Source of the DNA: CAVTSA01 sp963790575
GTDB lineage: Bacteria; Chloroflexota; Dormibacteria; Dormibacterales; Dormibacteraceae
NCBI GenBank assembly: GCA_963790575.1
Contig: CAWBPD010000008.1
Coordinates: forward strand, 124,001 to 188,000
DNA: 64,000 bases
Direction: 5' to 3'
Positions within the stretch are counted from its first letter, which is position 1, and each line of letters begins with the position of its first letter. The notes under the pieces were generated by a model. That model was given only the letters and a program-made list of their open reading frames with translations, did not search any database and was not told the origin of the DNA. The translations under genes and the position numbers were made by a program. Shown piece after piece: positions 7,687 to 16,324 of the stretch.

Positions 7687-8817
7687 TCAGTCCAACGTGA
7701 GCTCGGGGGCGTAGGTTCGCAGCGCCTCCGCGTCGAGCTCAACACCGAGGCCGGGACAGTCAGGGATGGCTAAGTAGCCGTCGCCGTCGAGCCGCCACTT
7801 CTCCACCGGCAGGTCGTCGATGTAGGGCGAACCGGTCTTGTACTCGACCAGGTCGGTGTCGGGCAGGGCCGAGGCCAGCTGCAGGTCGGCGGCCAGCCCG
7901 ACCGCCGTGTTCCAGCCGTGCGGGATCAACCGGCAACCCAGTTCCTGGGCCAGCCAGCCGATCCGGCGGGCCTCGCTGAGCCCGCCCACCTTGGTCACGT
8001 CCGGCTGCACGATGTCGAACGCGCCCGCGCGCAGGAACGGAGTGAACGCCTGCCGCCGCGTCAGCACCTCGCCACCCGCGATGGGGACCGGGGCGGCACG
8101 CCGCAGCGCCACGAAGTCCTCCAGCGCGTCCGGACGCAGCGGCTCCTCAAACCAGGTGACACCGTAGCCGGCCAGCATGTGCGACGTCCGCAGGGCCCAC
8201 TTGTAGTCACCCTGCCAGTGGGCGTCGCTGCCGCCCGGATCCACCATCAAGAGGCTGTCCTCGCCGATCGCCTCGCGAGCCGCCCGGACGGTGCGTTCGT
8301 CGGTCGCCGCGTCGACGCGCCCGAAGGGACCCCAGCCGATCTTGAAAGCCCGGAAGCCCTGTACCCTCAGCTGCCGCAGGTACGCGCCCATCGGCGCCGG
8401 CTCATCCATCAGGATCGACGCGTACGGCCGCACGCGATCGCGGTACCGGCCTCCCAGCAGGCGCCCGACCGGCTGCCCGGTGACCTTGCCAAGGAGGTCC
8501 CAGAGCGCCAGGTCGATGCCGCTGATGGCGTGCGTGATCGCCCCGCCACGCCCCTGCCAGAACGTGTTCTGGTGGAGCTTCTCGGTGACCCGCTCCGGCT
8601 CCAGCGCGTTTTCCCCCCGGTAGAGGGGTGCCAGGACCCCGAGCGCGGCCCGCACCAACTGGTCATTCGCGTACGCGCTCCCCACCCCCCGTACGCCTTC
8701 CTCGGTCTCCACCACCACCAACGTGTGCACTACGTCGTCAGGGCGCAGCTCGTTGCTCCAGCCTCCCTTTGGGGTCGCGCCACGCAGCCCGGCGGCCTTG
8801 ATCTCGCGAATCCGCAT
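7687..8817 (-). CDS. Enolase-superfamily dehydratase (mandelate racemase/muconate lactonizing group)
   Basis: This protein of about 376 residues combines an N-terminal capping domain and a beta/alpha barrel. Metal ligands are visible in order: D in M-V-D-P-G-G, E in F-E-E-P-L and E in G-G-E-V-L. The Asp-His dyad of the mandelate racemase / sugar-acid dehydratase subgroup is D in Q-P-D-V-T-K-V-G-G and H in I-P-H-G-W-N-T. The usual second-strand K-x-K/H is K-I-G here, so only one lysine is kept. A sugar-acid dehydratase such as rhamnonate or galactonate dehydratase is likely. The start at 8817 is preferred over 8847 because it avoids overlap with the SixA gene and has TTGAGGG upstream. Confidence 0.82.
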   Translation of the reverse strand: MRIREIKAAGLRGATPKGGWSNELRPDDVVHTLVVVETEEGVRGVGSAYANDQLVRAALGVLAPLYRGENALEPERVTEKLHQNTFWQGRGGAITHAISGIDLALWDLLGKVTGQPVGRLLGGRYRDRVRPYASILMDEPAPMGAYLRQLRVQGFRAFKIGWGPFGRVDAATDERTVRAAREAIGEDSLLMVDPGGSDAHWQGDYKWALRTSHMLAGYGVTWFEEPLRPDALEDFVALRRAAPVPIAGGEVLTRRQAFTPFLRAGAFDIVQPDVTKVGGLSEARRIGWLAQELGCRLIPHGWNTAVGLAADLQLASALPDTDLVEYKTGSPYIDDLPVEKWRLDGDGYLAIPDCPGLGVELDAEALRTYAPELTLD

Positions 8818-8830
8818 CACCGCCCGGCCC

Positions 8831-9352
8831 TCAACTTCCGCCACCAAGGTCCTTCGGTCTCACGAACCAACGCAGCTCGGCGTCCCCAGGTGCGAGCGCG
8901 GCCCAGCGCTGGGCCGACACTGCGAGGCCGGCGAGCGCGCCGGTGGGGAACTTCTCGTCCACGCGCCTCAGTGCCTCCTGGTCGCCGGACCCCGCGAGAA
9001 GGAGTGCCAGCTCCCGGATGCCAGGCTCGTGAGCGATCAGCAGCGCGGAGGACACCTCGTCGTCGATCTCGTTGACGCGGCGGAGCATCCGGTCGGCGGA
9101 GGCGCCGTAGAGCCCGTCGTCGATCACGATCCGGCTTCCGGTCAGCCAGCGCTTCAGCGGCTTCAGCGTCTGCCGCGTGCGCCGAGCCGGGGAGCACAGG
9201 ACGAGCGCGGGGACGATGCCCTGCTGGTGCATGTACGTGGCCATCGCCTCGGCGTCGCGCCGTCCCCGCCCAGCCAGGGGCCGGTCGATGTCGGCCAGCT
9301 CGGGAGCGTCCCAGCTCGACTTCGCGTGGCGCAGCAGGTAGAGCCATCGCAC
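8831..9352 (-). CDS. SixA-like phosphohistidine phosphatase
   Basis: A histidine phosphatase of 173 residues. The N-terminal L-L-R-H-A-K-S-S-W holds the catalytic RHG-like motif, C-S-P-A-R-R-T-R-Q-T the second phosphate-binding arginines, and A-H-E-P-G-I the second catalytic His, all as in SixA, which removes phosphate from phosphohistidine of HPt domains. The in-phase frame extends far upstream to 10414 over non-coding repeats. The GTG at 9352, giving MRWLYLLRHAK, is the only start consistent with the family length. It lies upstream of the dehydratase gene, 13 bases apart. Confidence 0.85.
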   Translation of the reverse strand: MRWLYLLRHAKSSWDAPELADIDRPLAGRGRRDAEAMATYMHQQGIVPALVLCSPARRTRQTLKPLKRWLTGSRIVIDDGLYGASADRMLRRVNEIDDEVSSALLIAHEPGIRELALLLAGSGDQEALRRVDEKFPTGALAGLAVSAQRWAALAPGDAELRWFVRPKDLGGGS

Positions 9353-9396
9353 GGCATCAGCTTGGCAGACCCGCCCCGGCGCGAGAGGGAGATAAG

Positions 9397-9417
9397 CCCC
9401 GTTTCGCGCGAACGGGG
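9397..9417. repeat. Intergenic palindrome, TTCGCGCGAA core (copy 2)
   Basis: CCCCGTTTCGCGCGAACGGGG is a near-perfect inverted repeat in the gap upstream of the SixA gene, related to the copy at 188-206. Confidence 0.5.
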
Positions 9418-9450
9418 TATCCACTTCAGCGGAGTTGTGCGCCCGGGGGT

Positions 9451-9512
9451 CCCGAGTGCCGGCGATCGGGGCCCGGCGCGGCCTCTGGATGCCCCGAATG
9501 CCGGCAGTCGGC
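9451..9512. repeat. Two copies of the CCCGAgTGCCGGCAgTCGGG palindrome
   Basis: CCCGAGTGCCGGCGATCGGG (9451-9470) and CCCGAATGCCGGCAGTCGGC (9493-9512) are versions of a 20-base palindrome whose better copies lie at 16224-16296. The 9353-9723 gap holds these palindromes and otherwise nothing I recognise. Confidence 0.55.
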
Positions 9513-9723
9513 GTTCGCGGCGCGCTCGGTACCGACCTGGAGCTGCTCGAAGCGTGCGAAATGAATCGTGGATCGGGATCTGTGGGCAAGAAGGGTCTCA
9601 TTCGAGGTGCGGAAGGCCCCATCTGCGAGCAGACGGCACCACACCGCCGTTTACTCCGGTTACGTGTATACCCCCACCGTGCGAAACGGGGAAATTGGGG
9701 TGGGGGTGGCGGGGGTGCGGACT

Positions 9724-9846
9724 CTAGCGGAGGCGGCGGGAGGGTGGGCGCAGGGCCCAGGACGCGCCGAGGAAGACGATGAACATCGCGGGTACCGCCA
9801 GATCTCCGGCGCCTCCACCGGTCGCCAGATAGGACGCCACGGCGCC
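9724..9846 (-). pseudogene. C-terminal fragment of a membrane protein
   Basis: On the minus strand the last 35 or so residues before a TAG at 9724 read as one transmembrane helix (L-A-V-P-A-M-F-I-V-F-L-G-A-S-W-A-L) followed by an Arg-rich tail, as at the end of a permease. The frame continues upstream only as antisense of the TetR gene, and no start or membrane segments precede it. I read it as a 3' gene remnant ending at the junction near 9847. Confidence 0.35.
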
Positions 9847-9847
9847 G

Positions 9848-10357
9848 GTGTCGGGATTCACCATGGAGGCGGTCGCGGAGCGGGCACAGGCCAGCAAGGC
9901 GACCGTGTACCGACACTGGAATTCGCGCGTCAGCCTGCTGGTGGATGCGATGGATCGCGCCTTTCCACCCTTTCCACCTCCCGCGAGCCGGGACCTGCGC
10001 GGCGACCTCACCGAGTTGCTGGACGGGCAGGAGGCACTCCTGCGGCGCGGACCCTTCGCGCGCCTGCTGGCGGCGGTCATCGACGGCGCCGAGCGAGAGC
10101 CGGCCCTGGCCGCACTCCATTTCGATCTCACCAAGCGCCGGCGCGGACCGGCCCTGGAAGCGCTGCGCCGCGCCCAGCGGCGGGGCGAAATCCGGCCCGA
10201 TGCCGACCTTGAGGTGGTGGTGGACCTCCTCGCCGGGCCTGCCTTCTACCGCCGGCTGATCGCGCACCGCGACTTCCCGGACGGCTACAACGCCTCGGTC
10301 ATCGATCACGTGCTGCGCGCGCTCGACGCCGCGCCACCGGACAGAGTCCGTTCGTAG
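9848..10357 (+). pseudogene. TetR-family regulator lacking its first helix
   Basis: The protein reads V-S-G-F-T-M-E-A-V-A-E-R-A-Q-A-S-K-A-T-V-Y-R-H-W, the helix-turn-helix of a TetR repressor, followed by about 140 residues of ligand-binding domain. TetR proteins carry 15-25 more residues forming helix 1 before G-F-T. Here a TAG sits in frame at 9830-9832, 15 bases before the GTG. The sequence just upstream reads on the other strand as the end of a membrane protein, so the gene looks cut by a deletion or recombination. Without helix 1 it is unlikely to bind DNA normally. Confidence 0.6.
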
Positions 10358-10523
10358 GCGCGCAACGTCTGCGCCACGTCCGCCTCGGCCACGCAGGCGG
10401 CGAACCGAATTCAATCGCGCCCGCCGAGGTCCGTATCGTCGTCATGGTGCCGGCCGCGCGGGGCCGCCGGCAGCGACTGTCGAATTGCATCGTCGCCCCT
10501 TCAGACACGTTCGGAGGCACCCG

Positions 10524-11816
10524 ATGAGTGGCAAGCAGATCGCGACCCGGCTCGAGGAAACGCGGCGGGACACCCACCGCCTGCTGACGCCGGTCGATGA
10601 TCCCCGGTTGACGACGCAGCATGACCCACTCCTGAGCCCCCTGGTGTGGGACTACGCGCACATCGGCGTCTTCGAGGAGCTCTGGCTGTTGCAGAACCTT
10701 TCCAGCGGTCAGCGGGTCGATGAGGACCTCCTGCACACGTACAACGCGATCGAGAATCCCCGACACACCCGGCGCCGGCTGGAGCTGATGGACCGTCCCC
10801 GCACCCTCGCCTACCTGGCGGACGTGCGGACCCGCGCCCTCGACCTGATGGAAGAGGTCGATCCCGACGACCAACGCGATCCGAACCACGCCCTGCTGCG
10901 CGATGGCTTCGTCTACGAACTCGTCGACCAGCACGAGCGTCAGCACCAGGAGACCATCTGCCAGACCCTCCAGCTGCTCCCCGGCGGGTACCTGAAAGAG
11001 CTGCCTTCGACGCCGCCCGGGCGGAGCACCCGCCACGACATGGTCGAGGTCCCGGCCGGCCACTACCCGATCGGGACCGACGCGTACGAGCCCTACGACA
11101 ACGAGAAGCCGTCCCATGAGGTGAAGCTGGAGGCGTTCCGTATCGACCGCTTCCCGGTCACCAACGGCGAGTACCTGCGGTTCCTCGAAGACGGCGGCTA
11201 CACCAGGCAGGAGCTCTGGGCTCCCAGTGGCTGGGACTGGGTGATGACGTTCGGGATCCGGGGACCGGAGTACTGGTCGGGCCACGACGGCAGCTGGACC
11301 ACCGACCGCTTTGGCGTCAAGGCGCCGGTGCCGGAAGCGGAGCCGGTGGTGCATGTGTGCTACTTCGAGGCCGACGCCTACGCCCGCTGGGCCGGCAAGA
11401 GGCTGCCCACCGAGTTCGAATGGGAGGTCGCCGCGTCCTGGGATCCGGCCACCGGCAGCAAACGCCGCTTCCCGTGGGGGGAGGAAGCGGGGTTGGATGA
11501 CCGAGCCAACCTGGGCCCCTGGCGCTTCCACCCGGCCGCCGCGGGGGCCTATCCCGAGGGGGCCAGCCCCTCAGGCTGCGAGCAAATGGTGGGCGACGTC
11601 TGGGAGTGGACGTCAAGCGACTTTCAGCCTTACCCGGGATTTCGTGCCTTCCCCTACGAGGAGTACTCAGAGCCCTTCTTCGGCACCGGCTTCAAGGTGC
11701 TGCGGGGCGGCTCCTGGGCGACCCATCCGAGCGTCGCCCGGGCCACGTTCAGGAACTGGGATTCCCCGATCAAGCGGCCGATCTTCGCCGGCTTTCGCTG
11801 CGCGGCGGACGCGTGA
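10524..11816 (+). CDS. egtB: Ergothioneine biosynthesis protein EgtB (iron-dependent sulfoxide synthase)
   Basis: This 430-residue protein joins an N-terminal DinB-like bundle to a C-terminal formylglycine-generating-enzyme-like (sulfatase-modifying) domain, as in EgtB. The iron site is visible: His in W-D-Y-A-H-I-G near residue 45 and the pair in H-E-R-Q-H-Q-E near 134-138. The FGE-like domain holds R-I-D-R-F-P-V-T-N-G-E-Y, R-L-P-T-E-F-E-W-E and the closing R-G-G-S-W-A-T. EgtB couples trimethylhistidine (hercynine) to a thiol donor with oxygen. The start follows CGGAGG, and the stop overlaps the egtD start by one base (TGATG). No egtA, egtC or egtE is seen nearby. Confidence 0.93.
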   Translation: MSGKQIATRLEETRRDTHRLLTPVDDPRLTTQHDPLLSPLVWDYAHIGVFEELWLLQNLSSGQRVDEDLLHTYNAIENPRHTRRRLELMDRPRTLAYLADVRTRALDLMEEVDPDDQRDPNHALLRDGFVYELVDQHERQHQETICQTLQLLPGGYLKELPSTPPGRSTRHDMVEVPAGHYPIGTDAYEPYDNEKPSHEVKLEAFRIDRFPVTNGEYLRFLEDGGYTRQELWAPSGWDWVMTFGIRGPEYWSGHDGSWTTDRFGVKAPVPEAEPVVHVCYFEADAYARWAGKRLPTEFEWEVAASWDPATGSKRRFPWGEEAGLDDRANLGPWRFHPAAAGAYPEGASPSGCEQMVGDVWEWTSSDFQPYPGFRAFPYEEYSEPFFGTGFKVLRGGSWATHPSVARATFRNWDSPIKRPIFAGFRCAADA

Positions 11817-12796
11817 TGGCACTCGAGGCACCGATCACGCTGGCGCTCCACGACGTGGGGGTGGACCACCGGCGCGCCCTGGTCGAGGATGTCCGCCGCG
11901 GCCTCACCGACCGCCCCAAGCACCTCCCCTCCCGGTACTTCTATGACCAGCGGGGCTGCGAGCTGTTCGACGCGATCACGGAGCTTCCCGAGTACTACCT
12001 GACGCGGGCGGAGGAAGCGCTGCTCCGGGACCATGCCAAGGACATCATCCGAGCCACCCAGCCGGTCGCTCTGGTCGAGATCGGCGCCGGCTCCTGCCGC
12101 AAGACCAGCCTCCTCATCGAGGCCGCGCGGCGGCTCGGATGCGCTCGCGAGTTCGTCCCCTTCGACATCAGCGAGGAGGCGGTGCGAGCGGCGGCGGGCG
12201 ACCTGGTGGGCCGGTTCCCCGGCCTTCACGTGTACGGCATGGTGGGAGACTTCGAGAAGCATCTCGCCGCCATCCCGCGCCTGGGCCGGCAGCTGGTGCT
12301 GTTCCTGGGCAGCACGATCGGGAACCTGGAGCCGGACGAGCGGGTCGCGTTCCTGAGCCAGGTCCGGGCCCTGCTGGAGCCGGACGACGCCTTTTTGCTC
12401 GGGGTCGACCTGGTCAAGGACCCCGACGTGCTGCATGCCGCCTACAACGACGCACAGGGCATCACGGCGGCGTTCAACCGCAACCTGCTCTCGTTCTTGA
12501 ACCGGGAGCTGGGCGCGGACTTCGAGCCCGGCGCGTTCGAACACGTCGCCTACTACGACCAGGACCGGCAGCGGCTCGAGCTGCACCTGAAGTCGTCCCG
12601 CCACCAGCTCGTCCATGTGCCGGGCGCCGGCCTCGACGTCACGTTCGAGGCCGGCGAGTGCCTGCACACCGAGATCTCGACCAAGTTCACCGAGGCGTCG
12701 GCGAGCAACTCCCTGCGCGCGGCCGGACTGCGGCTGGAGCGGTGGTACACGGACCCGGAGCAGCGGTTCGGGATGGCTCTGGCCGTGGCCGCATAA
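11816..12796 (+). CDS. egtD: L-histidine N-alpha-methyltransferase EgtD
   Basis: A SAM-dependent methyltransferase of 326 residues, close to the usual EgtD length of about 320. Recognisable segments are L-P-S-R-Y-F-Y-D-Q-R-G-C-E-L-F-D near the start, the SAM loop V-E-I-G-A-G-S-C-R-K-T near 83, F-L-G-S-T-I-G-N near 163, Y-N-D-A-Q-G-I-T-A-A-F-N (substrate-binding asparagine region) and the C-terminal H-T-E-I-S-T-K-F. It trimethylates histidine to hercynine, the substrate of EgtB encoded just upstream, so the two genes form the core ergothioneine operon. Confidence 0.93.
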   Translation: MALEAPITLALHDVGVDHRRALVEDVRRGLTDRPKHLPSRYFYDQRGCELFDAITELPEYYLTRAEEALLRDHAKDIIRATQPVALVEIGAGSCRKTSLLIEAARRLGCAREFVPFDISEEAVRAAAGDLVGRFPGLHVYGMVGDFEKHLAAIPRLGRQLVLFLGSTIGNLEPDERVAFLSQVRALLEPDDAFLLGVDLVKDPDVLHAAYNDAQGITAAFNRNLLSFLNRELGADFEPGAFEHVAYYDQDRQRLELHLKSSRHQLVHVPGAGLDVTFEAGECLHTEISTKFTEASASNSLRAAGLRLERWYTDPEQRFGMALAVAA

Positions 12797-12805
12797 GGAC
12801 GTCAC

Positions 12806-12868
12806 ATTGCCGGCGACGCAACCTCATGCGAGCACCGATGGGGGCACATTGCCGGCGATGCAACCTCA
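12806..12868. repeat. Two direct copies of ATTGCCGGCGAYGCAACCTCA
   Basis: The 21-base motif occurs at 12806-12826 and 12848-12868 (one difference), 42 bases apart, just after egtD. Related copies lie at 24229-24290 and 60325-60386. Confidence 0.7.
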
Positions 12869-12923
12869 CCGCCCGGCTGACACACGAAGAAGGGCGCGCA
12901 CGCCGGCTGTAGCATTCCGCCTG

Positions 12924-13514
12924 ATGGGGGATGGTCGGTCCGGCTATTCACTGCTGTACAGAATTCACTTCAGGCCCTGGGAGTTCGATCGGACGCCGCC
13001 CGAGCTCATCGAGGTCGCCGAGCGTTTGTGCCCCGGTCGGGCTCTCGAGTTGGGGTGCGGCACCGGTCGCCAGGCTATCGAGCTGGCGAGGCGGGGCTGG
13101 GATGTGACGGCGGTCGACTACGTCCCCGCGGCGATCGACCAGGCGTGCTCCCGAGCGGAGGAGCAAGGAGCGATGGCGCGTTTCCTGATCGGGGACGTGA
13201 CTCGCCTTGACGAGCTGCCGCTCGGGGACCCGTTCGACGTCGTCTACGACAACAAGTGCTTCCACGGCCTTCCAGCGGCCGCCCGGCCACTGTATTCGGC
13301 AGCGATCCCGAAGGCGTGCCGCGCGGGCGCCACCTTCCTGCTCTGGGCCCTCCCGGGTAGCAGCACCCGCCGCCGCCTGGGCATGCCCGCCGGCGTCGAT
13401 CCGGCTGATGTCGAGCGTGCGTTCAGAGACGCATTCAAGGTGCGGCGCCATCAGCCGGCGCGGGGCGGACCGTTCACCCCCGCCTGCTACAAGATGGTTC
13501 GCCGTAAACCATGA
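12924..13514 (+). CDS. SAM-dependent class I methyltransferase
   Basis: This is a 196-residue protein with the SAM-binding loop A-L-E-L-G-C-G-T-G-R-Q-A-I-E-L near residue 40, the acidic V-T-A-V-D-Y near 62 and D-V-V-Y-D-N-K-C-F-H-G near 102, matching the short thiopurine/tellurite-type methyltransferase shape. The substrate is unknown. The in-phase frame extends upstream through the repeats. ATG 12924 is chosen because a TAGCAT hexamer lies eight bases before it and the family starts here. Its last bases overlap the start of the next methyltransferase (ATGA), so the two are co-translated. Confidence 0.78.
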   Translation: MGDGRSGYSLLYRIHFRPWEFDRTPPELIEVAERLCPGRALELGCGTGRQAIELARRGWDVTAVDYVPAAIDQACSRAEEQGAMARFLIGDVTRLDELPLGDPFDVVYDNKCFHGLPAAARPLYSAAIPKACRAGATFLLWALPGSSTRRRLGMPAGVDPADVERAFRDAFKVRRHQPARGGPFTPACYKMVRRKP

Positions 13515-14239
13515 TCCCTGCGCGCGAGCGCTGGGAGCGGGACCGCCTGGCTTCGGGGCTCTACGCGGCGGGTGCGGCCCGAGCCTGGTTGGGGCGCCCA
13601 CTGGCCAGGCTGCTCTGGCGAGCCGACGTGCGGCGCTTCTACGGTGAGCGGCGACGCCTGCTCGAGCTGCCCCCGCACAGCTCGGTGCTGGATGCGCCAT
13701 GCGGTGCCGGTGCCCTCTTCCCGGCGGCGGCACCCTTGCCGGGCGCGGAGCCCTGCTACGTGGCCCTCGACGTCTCCACCCTGATGCTGGCCCGGGCCCG
13801 TCGTGCGGCCGAAGCCCGCGGGCTGGCGGGTCTTCACTTCGTGCGGGCCGACGCGCACCACCTTCCTTTCGCCGACGCCGTGTTCGACCTGGTGCTTTCC
13901 CACAACGGCCTGCACTGTTATCCAGACCCACCCCGCGCGGTGAGCGAGCTGGCGCGCGTGTTGAAGCCCGGCGGCGCGCTGCGAGGCAGCGCCATCGTCG
14001 CCGGTACCGGGCGCTGGCCCGACCTCGTGATCCACGCCGCGCTGCGGCTGGGGATGTTCGGGTCGCGTCTGGAGTCCACCGACCTCGCGTCGTGGCTGGG
14101 CCGCGGCCTGGAGGAGGTGCGGGTCGAAGCGTCGGGTGCGCTCAGGTTCTTCTCCGCTCAGCGCGCGGGGCCGGCCTCAGAGTTCAGAGCAGCGCCAGCA
14201 GACGCTGCGCCTGGCGCTCCTGGCTGCCCGGGGGATTGA
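13511..14239 (+). CDS. SAM-dependent methyltransferase (Methyltransf_11 type)
   Basis: This 242-residue protein starts inside the stop of the previous gene (ATGA). It has the glycine-rich loop V-L-D-A-P-C-G-A-G-A-L near residue 60, L-P-F-A-D-A-V-F-D-L-V-L-S-H near 119 and R-V-L-K-P-G-G-A-L-R-G near 150, the classic order of a UbiE-like methyltransferase. The acceptor is not known. The 3' end overlaps the convergent phosphotransferase-like pseudogene by about 56 bases, and the last 25 residues are not family-like. The true end may have been altered by a nearby frameshift. Confidence 0.75.
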   Translation: MIPARERWERDRLASGLYAAGAARAWLGRPLARLLWRADVRRFYGERRRLLELPPHSSVLDAPCGAGALFPAAAPLPGAEPCYVALDVSTLMLARARRAAEARGLAGLHFVRADAHHLPFADAVFDLVLSHNGLHCYPDPPRAVSELARVLKPGGALRGSAIVAGTGRWPDLVIHAALRLGMFGSRLESTDLASWLGRGLEEVRVEASGALRFFSAQRAGPASEFRAAPADAAPGAPGCPGD

Positions 14240-14979
14240 TCCACACCCCTTCGGTGACCTGCGCCGACAGCACGTGCAGCCATTCGAACGCCGCCAGCCG
14301 CCGGCACTGCAGGAGCCGGCGGGCCTCCACCGGCGGCAGGTCGAAGTGGTCCAGGAAGGCAACCACGTCGAACTCGGTGTCGACCCAGGTCGCGACGTGT
14401 TCCGTCACCTCGGCCAGCTCGTACGCCCGGTCGCTCCGTCCCGAATATTCGAAGTCGACGACCCGGATCCGAGATCCGTCCCACAAGAAGTTGGAGAGGT
14501 TCCCGTCACCGGTGCCGAGGGTGGGGGGCGGCACCGTCGCCAGGTCCGCCCGCCGGAACCATCTGAGACCCTCCGCCCGGGCCTCCGCGACCACCGCTGC
14601 GGTATCGGCCGGGAGTGGTTGGGCACACCAGCCCTCGATCTCCTCGAGTACCTCCGGCTGGGGCCACGATCGGAGGGGAAGCTCCGCGAGCACCGGCGCC
14701 GGCACCGACTCCCACAGACGGGTGACGGCGGCCGCCAGCGCCGACGATCTGCGCGGGCCCCACCCGGCCACCCCGCAGGGGAGTCCCCGGCACCCGCAAC
14801 ATCACCACCGCCGGCGGGGTCGCGTGGGGTCGGAACTCGATCGGATCCGGGGCCAGTCCGGGGGCGTGGTCGGCGAGCAGGGTCAGGGCCCGCCACTCCC
14901 GCACCGGCTGGCCGAGATCCCAGGCCGCGAATCGCTTCACGACCCGTCCGTCCTGCTCCTCGATGGCGTGGTTCGTCAC
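14184..14979 (-). pseudogene. Aminoglycoside-phosphotransferase-like kinase, one frameshift
   Basis: The N-terminal half (ATG 14979, MTNHAIEEQDGRVVKRFA, then an A-V-V-M-L-R-V-P-G-T-P-L-R hinge) and the C-terminal half (ending Q-R-L-L-A-L-L) are in different frames. They join at a G-run near 14770 where one extra G (CGGGGTGG) breaks phase. The second half carries T-G-D-G-N-L-S-N-F-L, the catalytic-loop equivalent of H-G-D-x-x-x-x-N with the His replaced, and R-V-V-D-F-E-Y-S-G as the metal-binding D-F-G-like segment. It is a small-molecule kinase fold of unknown substrate. The frameshift lies in a homopolymer, so an assembly error is quite possible. Confidence 0.72.
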
Positions 14980-15004
14980 CGGCCAACCATGCCGACCGGC
15001 GAGG

Positions 15005-16228
15005 CTACAGGACCGACCTCAAGAGGGGGATGCGGCGGAACACGTAGTGCGCGGCGGCGAAGCAGAGGGGCACACAGATGAGGCAGGTGATCACCCACTT
15101 CACGATCGGGGCCAGCGGCAGAGGCGTGAAGAGCAGGGCGACCGCGACCAGGAAGGGCGGATGGAACATGTAGACGGTGAAGGAACTGTCGGACATGGCC
15201 TTGGCGAGGCGCCCCTGGCGGTTCAACTTCTCGCGAAAGACGACGATCAGTCCGAAGCCCACCGCCACCGCCACCGCAGACTCCCACACCGCGTAGGCCG
15301 CGCTCTGCCAGGTCCCACCCCCATAGACCGCCTGCACGTGGCCGCTCTTGCTGACCAGCGTCAGGACGACGAGCCAGACCAAAAGGCCGATTCCGACCGC
15401 ACCGATCAGCGTCCACTTGCCGGCCCGGTAGGTGAGCTTGCTCAGGATGTCGGCCCGATAGGCGGCGATCCCGACGCAGAACAGGACCACGTAGGAGGCG
15501 AAAAAGCAGAGCTGCATGTTGAGGACGCTGGTGCCGATCGGCTGCAGAATCCGGATCAGGTAGGCGAGGACGGCGATTCCCAGTGCCAACAGCGCGAGGT
15601 TTCCGAAGCTGGGCCGCAGGCCGGCCGCGATCGACTCGATGCGCAGCTGGGGGAAGAGGTAGCGGGCGCACGCGTACACCAGCGAGAAGATGAGCAGCGC
15701 GACCGCGAACCACATGGGGCCGGTGCCGGAGAGGAAGTCGCCCAGGTGGAAGCCCCCGTAGGGCTGGCGCAGCAGGACGAGGCCGATGAAGGGCGTGATC
15801 ACGACCATGTAGATGAGCGAGGGGATGCCGAGCCGCCGCAGCCGCTCGAGGGCGAAGTGAGCGAACCCCTTGCGGTCGTAGCTGCCGGCGGCGAAGTAGC
15901 CGGCGAGCAGGAACAGCAGGCCCATGAAGTACGCCTGCTGGAACGAGAGGTAGAAGGTGAACCACACCATGGACAGGGTGTCCAGGTGGCGAGTGTCCTC
16001 GTAGTACCAACTGCCGACGCCGCTGTAGGTCACGCCCAGGTGGTGCATCACGACGCAGACGATGACGAACGTGCGCAGGTTGTCGACGTAGAGCAGACGG
16101 CCGCCGGCCCTTGCGGGAGGCGCCGCCGGCTCTCGCGGTGCGAGGGAGGGGCCGGCCGCCACGACCAGAGCGTAGCCGATCGAGCCGCTTCCCGCGAAAG
16201 GGGGTGGTGCCTCCCAAGTGCCTCCCAA
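15005..16228 (-). CDS. Membrane acyltransferase (acyltransferase 3 family)
   Basis: This is an integral membrane protein of up to 407 residues with about ten hydrophobic segments. L-Y-V-D-N-L-R-T-F-V-I-V near residue 45 followed by M-H-H-L-G is the start of the acyltransferase_3 fold (OafA/OpgC-like), with the His used in acyl transfer. Such proteins O-acylate cell-surface glycans or lipids. The frame opens at 16228, inside a palindromic repeat, so an internal GTG at 16162 (about 22 residues later) is a likelier start. It is transcribed towards the phosphotransferase-like gene. Confidence 0.78.
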   Translation of the reverse strand: MGGTWEAPPPFAGSGSIGYALVVAAGPSLAPREPAAPPARAGGRLLYVDNLRTFVIVCVVMHHLGVTYSGVGSWYYEDTRHLDTLSMVWFTFYLSFQQAYFMGLLFLLAGYFAAGSYDRKGFAHFALERLRRLGIPSLIYMVVITPFIGLVLLRQPYGGFHLGDFLSGTGPMWFAVALLIFSLVYACARYLFPQLRIESIAAGLRPSFGNLALLALGIAVLAYLIRILQPIGTSVLNMQLCFFASYVVLFCVGIAAYRADILSKLTYRAGKWTLIGAVGIGLLVWLVVLTLVSKSGHVQAVYGGGTWQSAAYAVWESAVAVAVGFGLIVVFREKLNRQGRLAKAMSDSSFTVYMFHPPFLVAVALLFTPLPLAPIVKWVITCLICVPLCFAAAHYVFRRIPLLRSVL

Positions 16229-16296
16229 GTGCCGGCAGTCGGGTGGCAGTCGGGGCTCAGCGAGCGCCGTCGCGCCCCCGAGTGCCGGCAGTCGGG
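16224..16296. repeat. Two best copies of the TGCCGGCA-core palindrome
   Basis: CCCAAGTGCCGGCAGTCGGG (16224-16243) and CCCGAGTGCCGGCAGTCGGG (16277-16296) are nearly self-complementary 20-mers between the acyltransferase and ABC genes, same family as 9451-9512. Confidence 0.65.
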
Positions 16297-16324
16297 GTCT
16301 CGGCGAGGCTTAGGCCAGGCCAGC

